Positions 12,903-24,154 of a stretch of 64,000 nt of DNA are shown here, one piece after another; the stretch's first letter is position 1; every line of letters starts with the position of its first letter. The notes beneath the pieces were generated by a model, which saw only the letters and a list, made by a program, of their open reading frames with translations, made no database searches and was not told where the DNA came from. Source of the DNA: Cliona cf. orientalis (lineage: Eukaryota; Porifera; Demospongiae; Clionaida; Clionaidae); assembly GCA_963930775.1 (NCBI GenBank), contig OZ005696.1, positions 6,448,001 to 6,512,000 on the forward strand, read 5' to 3'. The position numbers and the translations under genes are program-made.

Positions 12903-15471
12903 GTATCATACCCCTCTAAATAGAGACTCGTCCTGAGTTAATATGGCAATCCTTTTCCAATGAAAGTGAACCATTGTTGCACGAAGGCCTGGAGATACAA
13001 TTGCATACGTTGGGCTGTTTCGAAAATATCTGAGAAATCGAGTTCTATCACTGAGTGCTACCAGTCCAGATGCAAAGGATATCTGCATATTATGATACTC
13101 GTCAGGAGATATTATAATATTATGTATGCATTATAATTGAATCTCACAAGCACAATGATCATGGGCATTGCATGCATTACAGCACTCCATTTTTACCTAT
13201 TATACTTGCTACACATACTATAAATTCATTGCATGTGTGTGCGCTACACAATAACCTTTTGTTGATAATAATAATATTGTATTATGCACACACTGTCAGG
13301 CAATTATAATTTTTATCCCAGAAATGTAGTATAAGATAATTCACAGCATTAAATCATTAAAATTATTTGTAATAACAATTACAATTTGTTGTATGCATGT
13401 TCCCCTCCATAGTGAGTGACTACGCAGCTCATCATAGCTACGTAGTACAGTTACTGTTACTGTTACAGTAGACTAAGTGGACTTTACTGGGCAGGCATTA
13501 AGGTATACCATGAATAAGATAAATTATACTAATGCACTCAGCAACGAACATAATTATACAGTACTGGTATATAGGCAAATCTACATAATTATACAACTGG
13601 ATTTGTATGGATCAAAAAAGTTGCAAAAGCTAAAGTAGCATGTATACCTGTGAAATATTCCATCGATGACTGATTTCTGCAACGGGTTCAGTGGCAACTG
13701 AACAGCCACAGCCGACCAGAGCTAGTTTCACAGGTTGGGACTGGATGCCATTAAAGAATTGATCCAATGATTCGCTCCGAAGACACTGCGTGTGAGAGAT
13801 AATTTAATTTATGGCATTGTGCTCCAGTGTACGTGTAGATCCAGAATACATGCGCATATGAAGAACTTCTGATTATAACAGAGAGAGGACCACTTCACTT
13901 AGTACAATGCCATTATTTAACAGCAGGATCTTCTCAGTGTTTAAACAATGTATATTAAATTTTAGATAATATTATTATAGTTAATGATTCGATATCAACC
14001 ATTCATGGATCAGTAATTGAGGTTGACTCAATAAACAGTGTGAGGCTCCAGCCATTCATGACTCACTGGACCGTGTGTATGACTATTATTAATTTTGTCT
14101 ATAATAACTTCTGTACATAATACAGCAGTAACATGAGTAGCATAAGAGCTAAGATATCTCCAATTATAACAATATTGCTTCCCACTAGTATTATATTATG
14201 CAACCATAATAATAATTATTACATAATACATTACTGCATACTCTGGCTGCATGAACAAGCTTTATACACTCAAAACCAGGTACTAGTATAATAGTACTAT
14301 GCACACATGCATGCAGTCATAGGTCTTTATAAGGTTAATATGCCAACTTTGCTCAACGTCATTTGAATAACTACACGTGGAGGAGGAGAAGGGGAGTATG
14401 TAATAGCCCGAAAGTTGTTTACTAGATCATCAGACATATTTTGTAATGGAATATGGTAAGTCAAGCGATAGTAGCTATGGAAGTGTACTTTGTACTTTTT
14501 GTGCATAATGGTATAAAAATTATTATGTATCCAGAAGTTAATACAAGAGCTACTGTATACAGATAATAATAATATCTCTGTATCCCCTCTTGGCTACAAG
14601 TGGACCAGAATAGCATCCACATCTCTATAATAGAACATTATAATAATATTACACAAAGCTGGCCTAAATAATATCCTCCACATTTCCATTAATATATATC
14701 ATAATAATTACCGGCCATGACCAATTAACAGTAATGGATACCGGTACTATAACTCAATTAACCTTGGAATCCTTGCTATGCATAAAATTCAATCAGCAGC
14801 TGTACACAGGCACATGACTGAGTGAAGCATGATACAAATTACTGCGTGCTGCAGTATACTAAGTCTTGCTGTTTGAATTCCTAGTTGATCCATGAACCCT
14901 TGTTGATAGCCACTCATGTAAGTTCCTGTACAAATCAGGCCAGCTGCTGCATTAATTTCATGGCATTGCATGATTCACATATCTGCATACCACCTCATGA
15001 TATGTTTACTCTAGCATTCATGATGCACTGACTTATAATACGTAACTGTAGCTACCATGGTGGTACCCAGGTTTAGCAATAATAGTATGATGCATTTCCC
15101 TGATCAGCAGCTACAAAGTAAACCATCAAAATAATGTACTTATTGTAATGGTTATGAGCTACAAGAAAGCCACATCACATTAATTCCTGTACTAAGTATC
15201 CCCGGAGTACAGAAAAGATTTATTTTTCCCAGTTACTTACCATTGAATCTCTAACTTTATCGTACATCAGGTTGTATCCAGATAGTATATCAGGATCACT
15301 GTTGATATGTTCCAGTGCCATGTCTACTGCTGGTAAGGCTCCTGAAGAGTTTAAACCATGCTGTCCATAGGAAACAATCATCATGAACGTCAAGTTAGTG
15401 TTGGCCTGGGAAGCTACTGAAGCTCCACTGAGGGCAAATATCACATACACAAACAGAAGAGATGCTGCCAT
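7497..15471 (-). CDS. GABA-B-like class C G-protein-coupled receptor, complete, 14 exons (copy 2)
   Basis: Predicted exons, 5' to 3' on the minus strand: 15,241-15,471; 13,648-13,785; 12,912-13,082; 11,854-12,084; 11,541-11,723; 10,450-10,725; 10,284-10,356; 10,131-10,232; 9,887-10,031; 8,682-8,808; 8,520-8,627; 8,203-8,346; 7,811-8,140; 7,497-7,730. All junctions are GT-AG and the phases agree, giving about 830 residues. A signal peptide (MAASLLFVYVIFALSG) precedes a Venus-flytrap domain in exons 1-6 (LALVGCGCSVATEPVAEIS, WYPRGWW, AYDVIWVVALALN). Seven membrane spans lie in exons 9-13 (KLSSPNLNYF, MWRVYQIF, LNDSKYI, FLPK). The tail has a coiled coil (SLQKMLKERDATILQLRDEI), as in GABA-B subunits. 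An in-frame ATG 66 bp upstream exists, but copy 3 starts at the equivalent of 15,471. The last exon may instead splice onward at AAG|GTAAAT. The ligand is unknown. Confidence 0.88.
9271..9807. mobile_element. MITE-like insertion in a receptor copy 2 intron
   Basis: This 537 bp block interrupts an intron between exons 10 and 9 and is missing at the equivalent place in copy 3 (about 30,065). The ends are TAGAGTA and TACTCTA, with imperfect further pairing inside. No coding potential is seen. The boundary is set mainly by the empty site, so a few bases of uncertainty remain. Confidence 0.55.
10846..11086. mobile_element. Foldback element in receptor copy 2 intron 5
   Basis: 35-bp arms at 10,846-10,880 (AGTAGTACAAACATCTCTTT...) and 11,052-11,086 are perfect inverted repeats, with about 170 bp between them. 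The element is absent from the equivalent intron of copy 3, which carries a different insertion there. Confidence 0.75.
11149..11241. repeat. Two adjacent perfect palindromes in receptor intron 5
   Basis: Arms of 32 bp at 11,149-11,180 and 11,182-11,213 are perfect inverted repeats with one central base. They are followed at once by 14-bp arms at 11,213-11,226 and 11,228-11,241. Single, unpaired copies of the first arm (GGTTCTGCACTCCTGTGCAT) occur at about 31,964-31,994 in copy 3 and at 53,011-53,045 in the DNAJC16-like gene. Confidence 0.8.
12829..12899 (-). repeat. (CT)n/(GA)n microsatellite at a 5' splice site, copy 2
   Basis: About 70 bp of near-pure (GA)n on the plus strand reads as (CT)n in the receptor's sense direction. 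It begins only about a dozen bases downstream of the exon 3 donor at 12,911. The equivalent tract is about 165 bp in copy 3 and is interrupted in copy 4. Confidence 0.85.
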
Positions 15472-15597
15472 GGCGTCGACTACTTGAGGATCGAGCTCGA
15501 CTGACTTGAGTAATAGTATAAATAGAGTCGCTGCGTGCATGTGAATAGTCGAATTACTTCCGGAACGGATCCAGAGTGGGCGGTGCCTCGTTGCAAT

Positions 15598-16074
15598 TTA
15601 ATAGGCATGAGCAACAGAATCAGTGATCTCTACGGGGCAAGTGGAAACGGAAGAAACGGAAAACGGAAACGGAAAAGCTGAAATTTGGTAGTGGTCGTCA
15701 GAAATATAAACGGTATTGTGCATACATTGAGTCAGCATTTCCTCTAGAATAACACCAAAGCTGTTACAGTAGATGTCCATTTTAGTAGGGCTTTCAGTTT
15801 CTGGTGCTGCATAGAAGGGATTCCCAGGATGAGCTGTGGTCAGGTGCTGGAGAAGATTGACTGAGCCATAGTCAGAGACATTGGCTTTCCATCGGTTGTC
15901 TGGGAGGGGATCAAGGAGAACGTGACCACTGCTGATGTCTCGATGGATGATGGGGTGTGGTCGCATCAGGTGGAGGTAAGCCTTGGAGCTTTGATGCATC
16001 GTGGACCACTGAGTGAAGCTACAATCACCTCCATCAGCCTGGGTGTAGCTAAAGCTCTCAACTGCAAGAGACAT
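15598..16074 (-). pseudogene. Protein kinase domain fragment, degenerate
   Basis: One exon-sized frame encodes the middle of a protein kinase domain. Visible motifs are IIHRDISSGHVLL (catalytic loop), VSDYGS (a DFG-like motif) and FYAAPE (the APE motif), followed by a helix-F-like stretch FGVILEEMLTQC. The catalytic-loop asparagine, expected as HRDxxxxN, is histidine here. The segment DIYCNSFG carries extra residues compared with the usual DIYSFG. A plausible acceptor, CTCTTGCAG, lies just before VESFSYTQ at about 16,046. No N-lobe exon with a P-loop or lysine is seen to the right, and the frame ends in a non-kinase tail over a simple repeat (ACGGAA)n. It abuts the point, near 15,608, where the receptor 5' flanks stop matching. 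Confidence 0.7.
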
Positions 16075-17095
16075 TAATTATTGTACTGAGCATATATGCA
16101 TCTCAGTGTATGTTGTTCATTTAGTGCCACATACGTGTCATATGATCCATTCGTTCATACTATGGAGGCCGTGCTGTCACTTGTTTCTCTGGGATATGTT
16201 GAAACTGTGGTATGTATGGCATACAGTGGCAGCGGTGATGTCATGACTAGAGTGTAACTGTTATTATGTATACTTATAACTGTGGTAGCCTAGTTCTTAA
16301 TTATTCACTACAAATGTTTGAAGGTGGACTGTATGTGACTGTGACGGTGATGATTTTACTATTGGTCCATTTTGTTTGACGTCCTGCTTATAATCTAAAG
16401 TATGTGCCTTTATGCATGTTCTGCATGTGCTAGCTCATGAGATCATGGGGACGGTTGGGAGGCTGGGATCAATGCTGTATGCTCGTAAATCTTCATGCTT
16501 TTGTCTTTTGTGTGTGTGTGTGTGTGTGTGTACTCTTAACATACAGCTACATGTACACATGATTGTCCAACATACACAATGTCATGTAACCACAAAGCTA
16601 GAGGGACAGGAGCTAGGGACAGCTATGGCCATGCAGTTGGGAGATAATCCCATATGCATGCTGCTTGCTATGTATACGTACCTAATTGGCTTTGGGAAAT
16701 GTTTAATATCGACCCACATGCAATGAATCTATTGGTGTGTACCATGAATGCATACAAGCTTAAGCTCAACCATGCATTATAGCAAATTAAGCTGCATGAA
16801 GTTGACATGGCATTGTAGGTTCGGTATTATGTATGTTCACCAAATGAGACTTTAGTTCCCGATCTCCTCTAACTGAGGGAACCGCCTACATGTTTCTTGT
16901 ATCATTGGACTCAGAAATATACAATGTGATGTATAATTATCTCTTGTGGAATTCATGCAAATGTGAGTGTTCGTACATAATATTATGCATATACATCACT
17001 GTGTGATTATCATCGGTGAAAAACAGTCATACACACACATGAACATTGCTGTAACTCAATAGGTATCAGTAGACTTTAAATTAGTGAGTGGTCAT
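16075..17095. other. Intergenic, no gene seen
   Basis: I found only a short (GT)n run at about 16,509-16,530 and AT-rich sequence. The 104-residue plus-strand frame over the (GT)n tract (VCVCVC...) looks spurious. Confidence 0.4.
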
Positions 17096-20000
17096 CTATT
17101 TGATGGCTATAAGTGCATGTTCCTTGCATGATTTCATGTCCTCTACCCTTTCATGAAAAATTTCCTCTGCTGAGTCTTGATCTATCACATTGTAGCTATT
17201 TCTCTGTGTACACTTGCTCCTAGTGTAACAGTTGTAGATCTTGATCAAACTGATGATGATGATGACACAGAACTGGACAAAGGCAAAACCAATGGATATC
17301 TCTAAGATATCTGTCCATTTACTTCCGGCATACAGTGTGCTACCACTTAAAGCAACCAAGTTCAAGATAGAGGCACTCTCAAGAATTCTGACAATCTTGC
17401 ATTTGTAGACAGGTTTTATTGACGTATAGAATAGGAGTATTGGCATGGTGATTAAAAGGACAAGCAGGTTAATGTTGGGCGAAGTAGCGGTTGTTAGTGT
17501 GAAACTGATCAGAAGTAGTCCTCTCATTAACAACAATGTTCCGAACCAGTACTGATGCTTGTCTTTAAGTGGGGCAAGATAGGCATCATAGACGGGAGTG
17601 TATTTGTTTATCCACCTCAGTAGCCTCCAGTGAGAGATTTTCATCCACCACCGTATCAGGAGCAGGAAGAATGTGAAAGGGAGACACAAGATTAAAGTAA
17701 CTAGTGATATAATAAAGAGATAAATATGTGGGTGTTGACAGTACAACAGGTTTCCATCAAGATACCACACAATTGACTTTGATTCATCAGGATACTGTGT
17801 TATCACTCCAAACACAAGACCTGCAACTGCTGTACGAAGAAGTTTCATGTATGACAAAAGGAAAAGGGTGGCTAGGAGGGGAACAGCTCTATCACCAACA
17901 AGGTTAGTCAGGAGAGAAGAAAAGCGACAAGCCATGATGATCACCCCAGCTATAACCCAGATGTAGAGTGGGAAAATAAATTGTAACAGTGTCTTCCCAA
18001 AGGCATTCAGACCAACAGCAAAGCATGATTCTATTCCAAAATCCAGGTTGAGCCAGGCAATAAAAACTTGAAAATAAAGCATTATGTGCTGTTGTTCTGA
18101 AGGAAATAGAATGCCTTTGTAGGCCCATACAATGTTTGCATAGAAGATGAGTCCATTAATCAGTCCCTGAGTGACAGTCAGATTCAGTGCAAGGATGAAT
18201 ATCACAAGTAAGAAACCAGCAGCTGCAAAGAAGATGAGTAATGCCTGGTAGCTATCATTGGAGCAACTGAGGCAATGTGAAGATCCAATTGCAAGGCTGT
18301 AATTTACTTTACAGCCACCACACAAGACACCGGCATGGTTGAAGGCACACTGAGCATCAGGATCAGTACCAATGTCTATCGTTTTTTCACCTGACGTACA
18401 ATAGTCTAGAGGACAGTGCTGGGAATAACGCAAGATATCATCACTTTCAGTTTTATTGTTACTGTTCTTATTGTAAGCTGCTGCCACCCATATTGTGCTA
18501 TTCCATTTAAGGTAACCTGTGTTGTTGATGAGGAAACAGCTGAATCGATTGGTTTTCAAGACTGCATAGCAGTTGCATCCATATGTTTGATCTCGACGGG
18601 TAAATCCCGGTGGACAACCAGGAAGGAATGAAACGTTTATGAATACCGAAGTGGTAAGGAGTTTTTGATCGAGACAACCGTGCTGATTCATGTTATACGT
18701 TGAAATCAAAGACTTTATGACTCCCTCTCCATATGAATAATTATTCACTGAAGTTGTTGTTTGTAGGTAAAAAATTTCATATTCTTTTGATGAGTGCACT
18801 GTATAAGTTATGTTTGAACATTGTTTACTGCTTTCGATCCATTGATGGTATTGATCACGGTTTAACTTTGGTGTTCTATATCCTTTTGAAGATATAAAGA
18901 TTGCATGAATTGTTCCAGTAGTGACTCCAAAGTCATGGCCAACTACAACTACTGACAGGTTGAAAGATTCACCAGAATAGACTCCAGACTTATTAACAAA
19001 TATGTTCGATAGACTAGCACATTGTGGATGGCCATTTAAGTCACAAATACACACTCGCTTTGAGTCAGAAGACACTGGTGAGAGACTATTGTTAAGATCG
19101 GGCACCAAACTGATATTTATTTTTGATATTGAACCACAATAGTATTTGTAATTTTTATCAATTTCTAAACTAGGAGATGGTGTACACTCAACACCGCGGA
19201 TGCTTGCACCGTAGATGTGCATGCCTGCTCCGCTTATAGCCGAATTTTCTTGAAAGTTTAACGCACTGGAGTAGTCCTTGAGGACAAGAAAGCACGGTAG
19301 ATCAACCTGAACATCTGCACATATTGCTCCTCCAACTTCTGAAGCTGAATTACTGAAAAAAGTGATTACTGAGTCACTTCCGACGATTATACTATCTGAT
19401 GATGTCAGATAAAGTGCACCTCCTTTACCAGCAGAGTTGTTGTTGAACATCAAACAGGAATGCATATCAATAGATATACCACCCGTTATGGACTGATAAA
19501 CTGCACCACCTTTAAGAGTGGCGCTGTTATTGATGAAATTTACTTCGGAATGTTCACTAATGCTGATGTTACTCCTTGTCATGTAAATAGCTCCACCGCT
19601 ACCAGCGTAGTTGTTAACAAAGTACAAGAGGCCATTTCGAATGGGGAAATGACTGGTGTCATCAATAAATATGGCTCCACCGTGAGTATGAGCAATGTTA
19701 TTGGTAAAGTGAATGGAAGCATTGCAATTAATTTCCATGTTAGATGACCAATGCATGCTTATTGCCCCTCCAAAAGTTGCAGTATTCTCGATAAAGTGAA
19801 GTGTAGAATTTTTGTTCAGAGCAATGTAATTACTGTGAGATAACGCGTGAATTGCTCCATCGGAGAAACAAGTGTTGCTGTGGGTGATAGAGGAAGTCCT
19901 TAACAGAATTGCACCCCCATAGCCTGTATTTCTTACATACCCATAGTTTGTATCTCTTGCTTTGTTTCCATGAAATGTCATAGTCGCCTTGATACCAACA

Positions 20001-20935
20001 TTCATCGCAGTGTGGTTCAGGCAAAGTGCTCCCCCATAGTCTGCTGTATTGTTGATGAAGTACACACAAGACTGTCTACCGACATTCAAAATTGATTGGG
20101 GAAATACACTGTTAAAATTGTTAGACATAAGAAAAATTACTCCACCACATGTTGGACCATCACGCGCAGGACTACCAACAGTATTGTTGATGAAGTACAC
20201 AGTTCCCGATAAAATAAGTGTGCTATTAATCCCTCCAATGGCTGAGTACATCACGTGATTGTATGAATGGAACGTACAGTCATTGATAGTGAGCTCTGCA
20301 CTTGAACGAAGTGCTATGAAGCTGTTGTGCTGGAACGTGCAGTTGTCTAGCAGAGCTTCAGAACCAGTGATATTTATGACTGATAGAAGAGGTGATGTGG
20401 AACTTATGTAGCCATGGAAATCTACATTTTGTGCAATGAATTTACAATACTTTCCTTCAAAACTAACTGAGATGTAGTTTATTGTGATGTTTTCAATTCT
20501 CACATTGCTGACATTCATAAATGTGTATGTACGGTTGCCTTTGTCTTGAGGATTGGGTGAGAGCTTTGTTGGCAATGGCATATTGATAGTAACATTTAGT
20601 CTTCCTGCTGTACCTATCATGGCAAAGTTGTCAAGATCATGTACATCCAAGTGCTTGGCACAGTTGTGAACTCCACAAATGAAGTACAATGTGACGTTGA
20701 TGCGATGATCATGAAGTGGTGAGAAATAGTGGCTACTATTGCTGGCATAGTAGTCCATTGTATGACAGGTCTTTCCAGATGGACAGCTGCCATTGTGAGA
20801 ACAGGGTTCAGTTGGTAGGACATAGTAGACAACTCCAGCTGCTGTTGGCAGATGATGAGGGATCAGTCCTGTTAACAGGTGAATGATGACAAACAATAGA
20901 AGCACCATCAGATCAATCTGTAGACAAGTTTGCAT
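17096..20935 (-). CDS. Pmp-repeat (right-handed beta-helix) multi-span receptor, 1,279 aa
   Basis: A single-exon ORF opens with a signal peptide (LMVLLLFVIIHLLTGL). Residues about 180-600 carry repeated pairs of F-x-x-N and GGA[I/L/V] motifs, for example FINNTADYGGALCL, FTNNIAHTHGGAIFI, FVNNYAGSGGAIYM and FNNNSAGKGGALYL. There are about nine GGA-type repeats, the pattern of chlamydial polymorphic membrane protein repeats, which form a beta-helix. Many N-x-S/T sites fit an extracellular domain. A cysteine-rich segment then reads AGVLCGGCKVNYSL...C..C and leads into about eight to ten hydrophobic segments over residues about 890-1,220, with a short cytoplasmic tail. The membrane core resembles the 618- and 629-residue proteins at 2,490-7,055. 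Function is unknown; a surface adhesion or sensing role is inferred. Confidence 0.88.
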   Translation of the reverse strand: MQTCLQIDLMVLLLFVIIHLLTGLIPHHLPTAAGVVYYVLPTEPCSHNGSCPSGKTCHTMDYYASNSSHYFSPLHDHRINVTLYFICGVHNCAKHLDVHDLDNFAMIGTAGRLNVTINMPLPTKLSPNPQDKGNRTYTFMNVSNVRIENITINYISVSFEGKYCKFIAQNVDFHGYISSTSPLLSVINITGSEALLDNCTFQHNSFIALRSSAELTINDCTFHSYNHVMYSAIGGINSTLILSGTVYFINNTVGSPARDGPTCGGVIFLMSNNFNSVFPQSILNVGRQSCVYFINNTADYGGALCLNHTAMNVGIKATMTFHGNKARDTNYGYVRNTGYGGAILLRTSSITHSNTCFSDGAIHALSHSNYIALNKNSTLHFIENTATFGGAISMHWSSNMEINCNASIHFTNNIAHTHGGAIFIDDTSHFPIRNGLLYFVNNYAGSGGAIYMTRSNISISEHSEVNFINNSATLKGGAVYQSITGGISIDMHSCLMFNNNSAGKGGALYLTSSDSIIVGSDSVITFFSNSASEVGGAICADVQVDLPCFLVLKDYSSALNFQENSAISGAGMHIYGASIRGVECTPSPSLEIDKNYKYYCGSISKINISLVPDLNNSLSPVSSDSKRVCICDLNGHPQCASLSNIFVNKSGVYSGESFNLSVVVVGHDFGVTTGTIHAIFISSKGYRTPKLNRDQYHQWIESSKQCSNITYTVHSSKEYEIFYLQTTTSVNNYSYGEGVIKSLISTYNMNQHGCLDQKLLTTSVFINVSFLPGCPPGFTRRDQTYGCNCYAVLKTNRFSCFLINNTGYLKWNSTIWVAAAYNKNSNNKTESDDILRYSQHCPLDYCTSGEKTIDIGTDPDAQCAFNHAGVLCGGCKVNYSLAIGSSHCLSCSNDSYQALLIFFAAAGFLLVIFILALNLTVTQGLINGLIFYANIVWAYKGILFPSEQQHIMLYFQVFIAWLNLDFGIESCFAVGLNAFGKTLLQFIFPLYIWVIAGVIIMACRFSSLLTNLVGDRAVPLLATLFLLSYMKLLRTAVAGLVFGVITQYPDESKSIVWYLDGNLLYCQHPHIYLFIISLVTLILCLPFTFFLLLIRWWMKISHWRLLRWINKYTPVYDAYLAPLKDKHQYWFGTLLLMRGLLLISFTLTTATSPNINLLVLLITMPILLFYTSIKPVYKCKIVRILESASILNLVALSGSTLYAGSKWTDILEISIGFAFVQFCVIIIISLIKIYNCYTRSKCTQRNSYNVIDQDSAEEIFHERVEDMKSCKEHALIAIK

Positions 20936-23023
20936 ATAATATATTATGCTAGTTTTTCAATACACATACTTTACACAATGAGATAGGCCAGGCGTGCTAT
21001 ATGTGTCACAAGGGCTGATCACTTCTGCACGTTGCACTATAATATAACTATAATAGCTGTCACAAACTTCAGCATGCCAGTTCTTTTTTGCATAAGCAGG
21101 CAGATCCTTTTATAGATAGGTAGAATATATTTCCTGATATGAACATGAATATGCGGTGCATGGGAAGCTTCTCAGTACACAGAAAAGCATGCAGCCATAC
21201 ATTGCTTAACCATATATGGTATTTACAAATGTAATGAAAGCACCCATGCATATCTTTCTGAATGCAACCAGTTGTAGGCTAATGACAGCTTGGTGGTCCC
21301 TAGCTAAATCCCTTGCACAGAAAAATGGAAGTCAACAAACCATGCATGCATATTGTCTTAGACCATGCAATGAAATCTTATCCATGCAATTACTTAGCGG
21401 AGCCAAGGTCTCTAACTTGTAGGCTGACTGAAGCCAAGCTAGGATTTACGATACATGCAACTGAGAAACTGCAGATGGCAGGGTCTAGCTGTCTTAGAAA
21501 CATCACAGGTCTCCACAGATCTCTAACTGGGTTAGAGTACCTCCTGGGAGGTTTCTAAGTGGTTAGAGACCTAGCGCAGTCTTTCTACACTGGATAGCTA
21601 CCTCATTAAAGCTATGCACATCAAAGCTTGAATATTCATAAAGCTCGATCTTGAGCTTCTCTATAGATCTGTATAGAAGTCTCAGAAAGCAATTGGCCTT
21701 CACTGTATATATGAGCACACCTGCACAATACAGAACACATACTAGCTGTAACAAAATTTAACATGAGAGAAGTACATGTACACAACATGAAAGCTTAGGA
21801 CTTAGCTGTCAGTCATTTTAGTCAGAAGTATACGAACGGCATACTTTGTGGTCCCCTTCACCTCTTTGATTGATCCAGAATCACTATGAGTTTGTTCAGT
21901 CTACACAAATCATGTATTAATAGTAGGAGTATAAGTATGATATATAGCATCGCAACAAGCTTGATAGCAAATATGTATGATATTATACATACATTAGAGT
22001 TGTTGGTAAGATGATCTGTATTATACATTACTCAAATTAGAACACAACAACTTTCTTCTAAGACAAAATATGTTACATCAGGCTGCAATGGCCACACACA
22101 CACACATTTTGTTTTTATCTGCTACATTGATTTTGCTATGGATTGTATTCATAGATGAATGTCACTGCGTGTAGTGTAACAATCACCCAATTAAGGTGGT
22201 CAAGACCCGCTGAAGTAGGTGGAATCCACTGAGGTGGGTAGTTTCCACCAAAGTAAGTGTGCTATTCAATTACCACCCTTCTTGGTGGGTAGCAATGATC
22301 AATACTGCAAAAACTGTTGGGTATTGTTTTAACCCCATCTGGGTTGCCTCAATTGCATGCAATTAGCGTCGGATGATGAGGAAACCAATTAAGGAATATC
22401 TCTGAAGAGAATGAGTACTCTAAGAAGAGGCTCCTCAACAGACATTCTGAGATGTTATAGTGATGTTGAGGACACCAAGGAATGATGTCTCTGTGAGAAT
22501 GAGTACTCTAAAAACTCAACAGATATATATTATTCTGAGATGTTTAACTTAGTGATGTTAAGGAATGATGCCACGTACCATGAGAATGCATGAGTACACT
22601 AAGACGAGGGTCTTCAACAGGCTGGCATTCTGAGATGTTAGTGAAGTTGAGCACACCAATTAAGGAAGTGATGTTGAGAACACCATCTATGAGAATGTGT
22701 GAGTACTCTAGATCTAACATTCTGAGATGTTAGTGATGCTGAGGACACGATGTTGAAGACCCCAAGAAAGGATGTCTCTACGAGAATGCGTGAGTACTCT
22801 AACATTCTGAGATGTCAGTGATGTTGAGGACACCAAGGAACGATGTTTCTGTGAAAATGATTACTCTAAGAACAGATTTACGACACATTCGAAAATACTA
22901 TACTTGCATTACTACATGCATGCAACTGAGATAACAGCGAATGCATTATTAATTAAATTATGTACTGGTAGCTAACTTTGTATGGCCACCATAATGCATA
23001 TATTGATAGTGGCACTGTCTTTC
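20936..23023. other. Intergenic region with weak inverted repeats and a minisatellite
   Basis: No gene is seen. GTCTCTAAC at about 21,410 and GTTAGAGAC at about 21,561 form a small inverted pair around TCTCTAACTGGGTTAGAG. The minisatellite at 22,380-22,875 is listed separately. Confidence 0.4.
22380..22875. repeat. Degenerate minisatellite, about 5 units of roughly 90-100 bp
   Basis: Repeated blocks include ATTCTGAGATGTTAGTGATG, TTGAGGACACCAAGGAATGA and GAGAATGAGTACTCTAA in the same order, with unit-to-unit indels. No coding frame survives across units. Confidence 0.75.
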
Positions 23024-23974
23024 TTATTCTGGAGCAGATTTGAAGGCAATTAGCCTATTCTTGTATTTCCACAATAGAAAAATGCATGATAGCATCACTA
23101 CGACAACAAGTAGAAGAACACCAGCAACCAAGATTGAAAGGGAATCTGTTTTTAATTCAACAATTTAAGAGACTTGATTAGATGATGCATAACAGATCTA
23201 GACTTTTGTGATTAGTGTTTGTGGGCAGTGCCTGAGTTGTGAATGCCAACAGGTTTACACTGATTGGGTCACTCATGTTCTCAGTGTTGTTACCGCAGCC
23301 TACAGTCTGTACAGCAAATGTACACACGCTGCCATCAGTTGGTACATCAGCACAAGTAACAGTGGTGTTGGTGGTGGTAGCAGGGCAGCTGCCACAGATT
23401 GATGCCAAGAGTTTGTAGTGGATGCCCATATCTAGGCAGTTAGTGACAACTGGACTCCAGTTGAAGGTGAAGTTGTCTTGATACAAGGTCAGCTCGACTG
23501 ATGAACATTCTGACAGGAGGTGAAAAGTGTCCTACATGAATACAAGTATCCGACGAAGTTGGCTATAGCTACGTATACATATGTCAAGTATATAAATTGT
23601 TTGTTATTAACTTCTCACCTGTTGTAACTATTCTCAGTGAACCAACTGTAGTTTCCGTATTTACATCATCATAAACACATTTGATAGTTTTTCCAATCAT
23701 ATCAGATCTGACTGTGATATTGAGTTGTGAAGTGTAGCAGTTGTCTTCTACCCTAAGTCCTTGCCCCACTATGGCTCCATCATTACAGTCCCGGACATTA
23801 CTAGAATCTGATGTGAAGTTACTATGAAACAGAGTTAGTTCACCACTTACACAATCAAAGGCAGTTCCTCTCCAAACTGTATACCCTACAGGTCTTCCCA
23901 CAACAGTACATTCAGCAAAGGTCAAAGTGTAGCCAGGGCAGATGCAGTTACTTGATAGCGATATGTTACACAAT
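23024..23974 (-). CDS. Ig-like/FN3-like single-pass membrane protein, 3' exons
   Basis: Three exons are predicted: 23,619-23,974, 23,204-23,509 and 23,024-23,145, with consistent phases (in phase 2, then 1, then 1). The first encodes an Ig-like domain of sponge type (CPGYTLTFAECTVVGRPVGY, DNCYTSQLNITVRSD, IKCVYDD). The second encodes a fibronectin-III-like domain (FTFNWSPVVTNCLDMGIHY, GSVCTFAVQTVGC). The last encodes one membrane helix (SILVAGVLLLVVVVMLSC), a stop-transfer KYKNR and a very short tail ending SAPE. Expected topology is type I, with the tail inside the cell. The donor of the second exon (GTCTAG) is weak. No signal-peptide exon is recognised upstream, and a duplicated segment begins near 24,155, so the 5' end may be missing. 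Family role is inferred only: adhesion or recognition. Confidence 0.65.
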
Positions 23975-24154
23975 CTGTAACTGAGTATCATGCATGCAGT
24001 AGTTTTGTACTTATAGCTAACTGGCCATGGTGCCATGGCATGGCTACTCCCATGAGCTCTTTCTTTCATCATAACTTAGCTACCTGGATTTTGACAGAAG
24101 TACATAGCTACTGAGTAGGATACAACAGGCTGCTACTGTGGTTGATGTTAGTTG

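Noticed and set aside
12709-12909. Poly-Ser-Leu frames over the (GA)n tracts (also 33,631-33,952)
   Set aside because: They are translations of a microsatellite inside an intron of the receptor gene and are not conserved as protein.
15472-15540. Upstream in-frame Met as start of receptor copy 2
   Set aside because: It would place 22 polar residues before a good signal peptide, and copy 3 starts at the inner Met.
17096-20935. Bacterial contamination because of Pmp repeats
   Set aside because: The C-terminal membrane core matches neighbouring genes embedded among intron-bearing animal-type genes, and composition is like the surroundings.
22380-22875. Regular repeats as a CRISPR-like array
   Set aside because: Units are long and degenerate with no unique spacers, and the DNA is eukaryotic.
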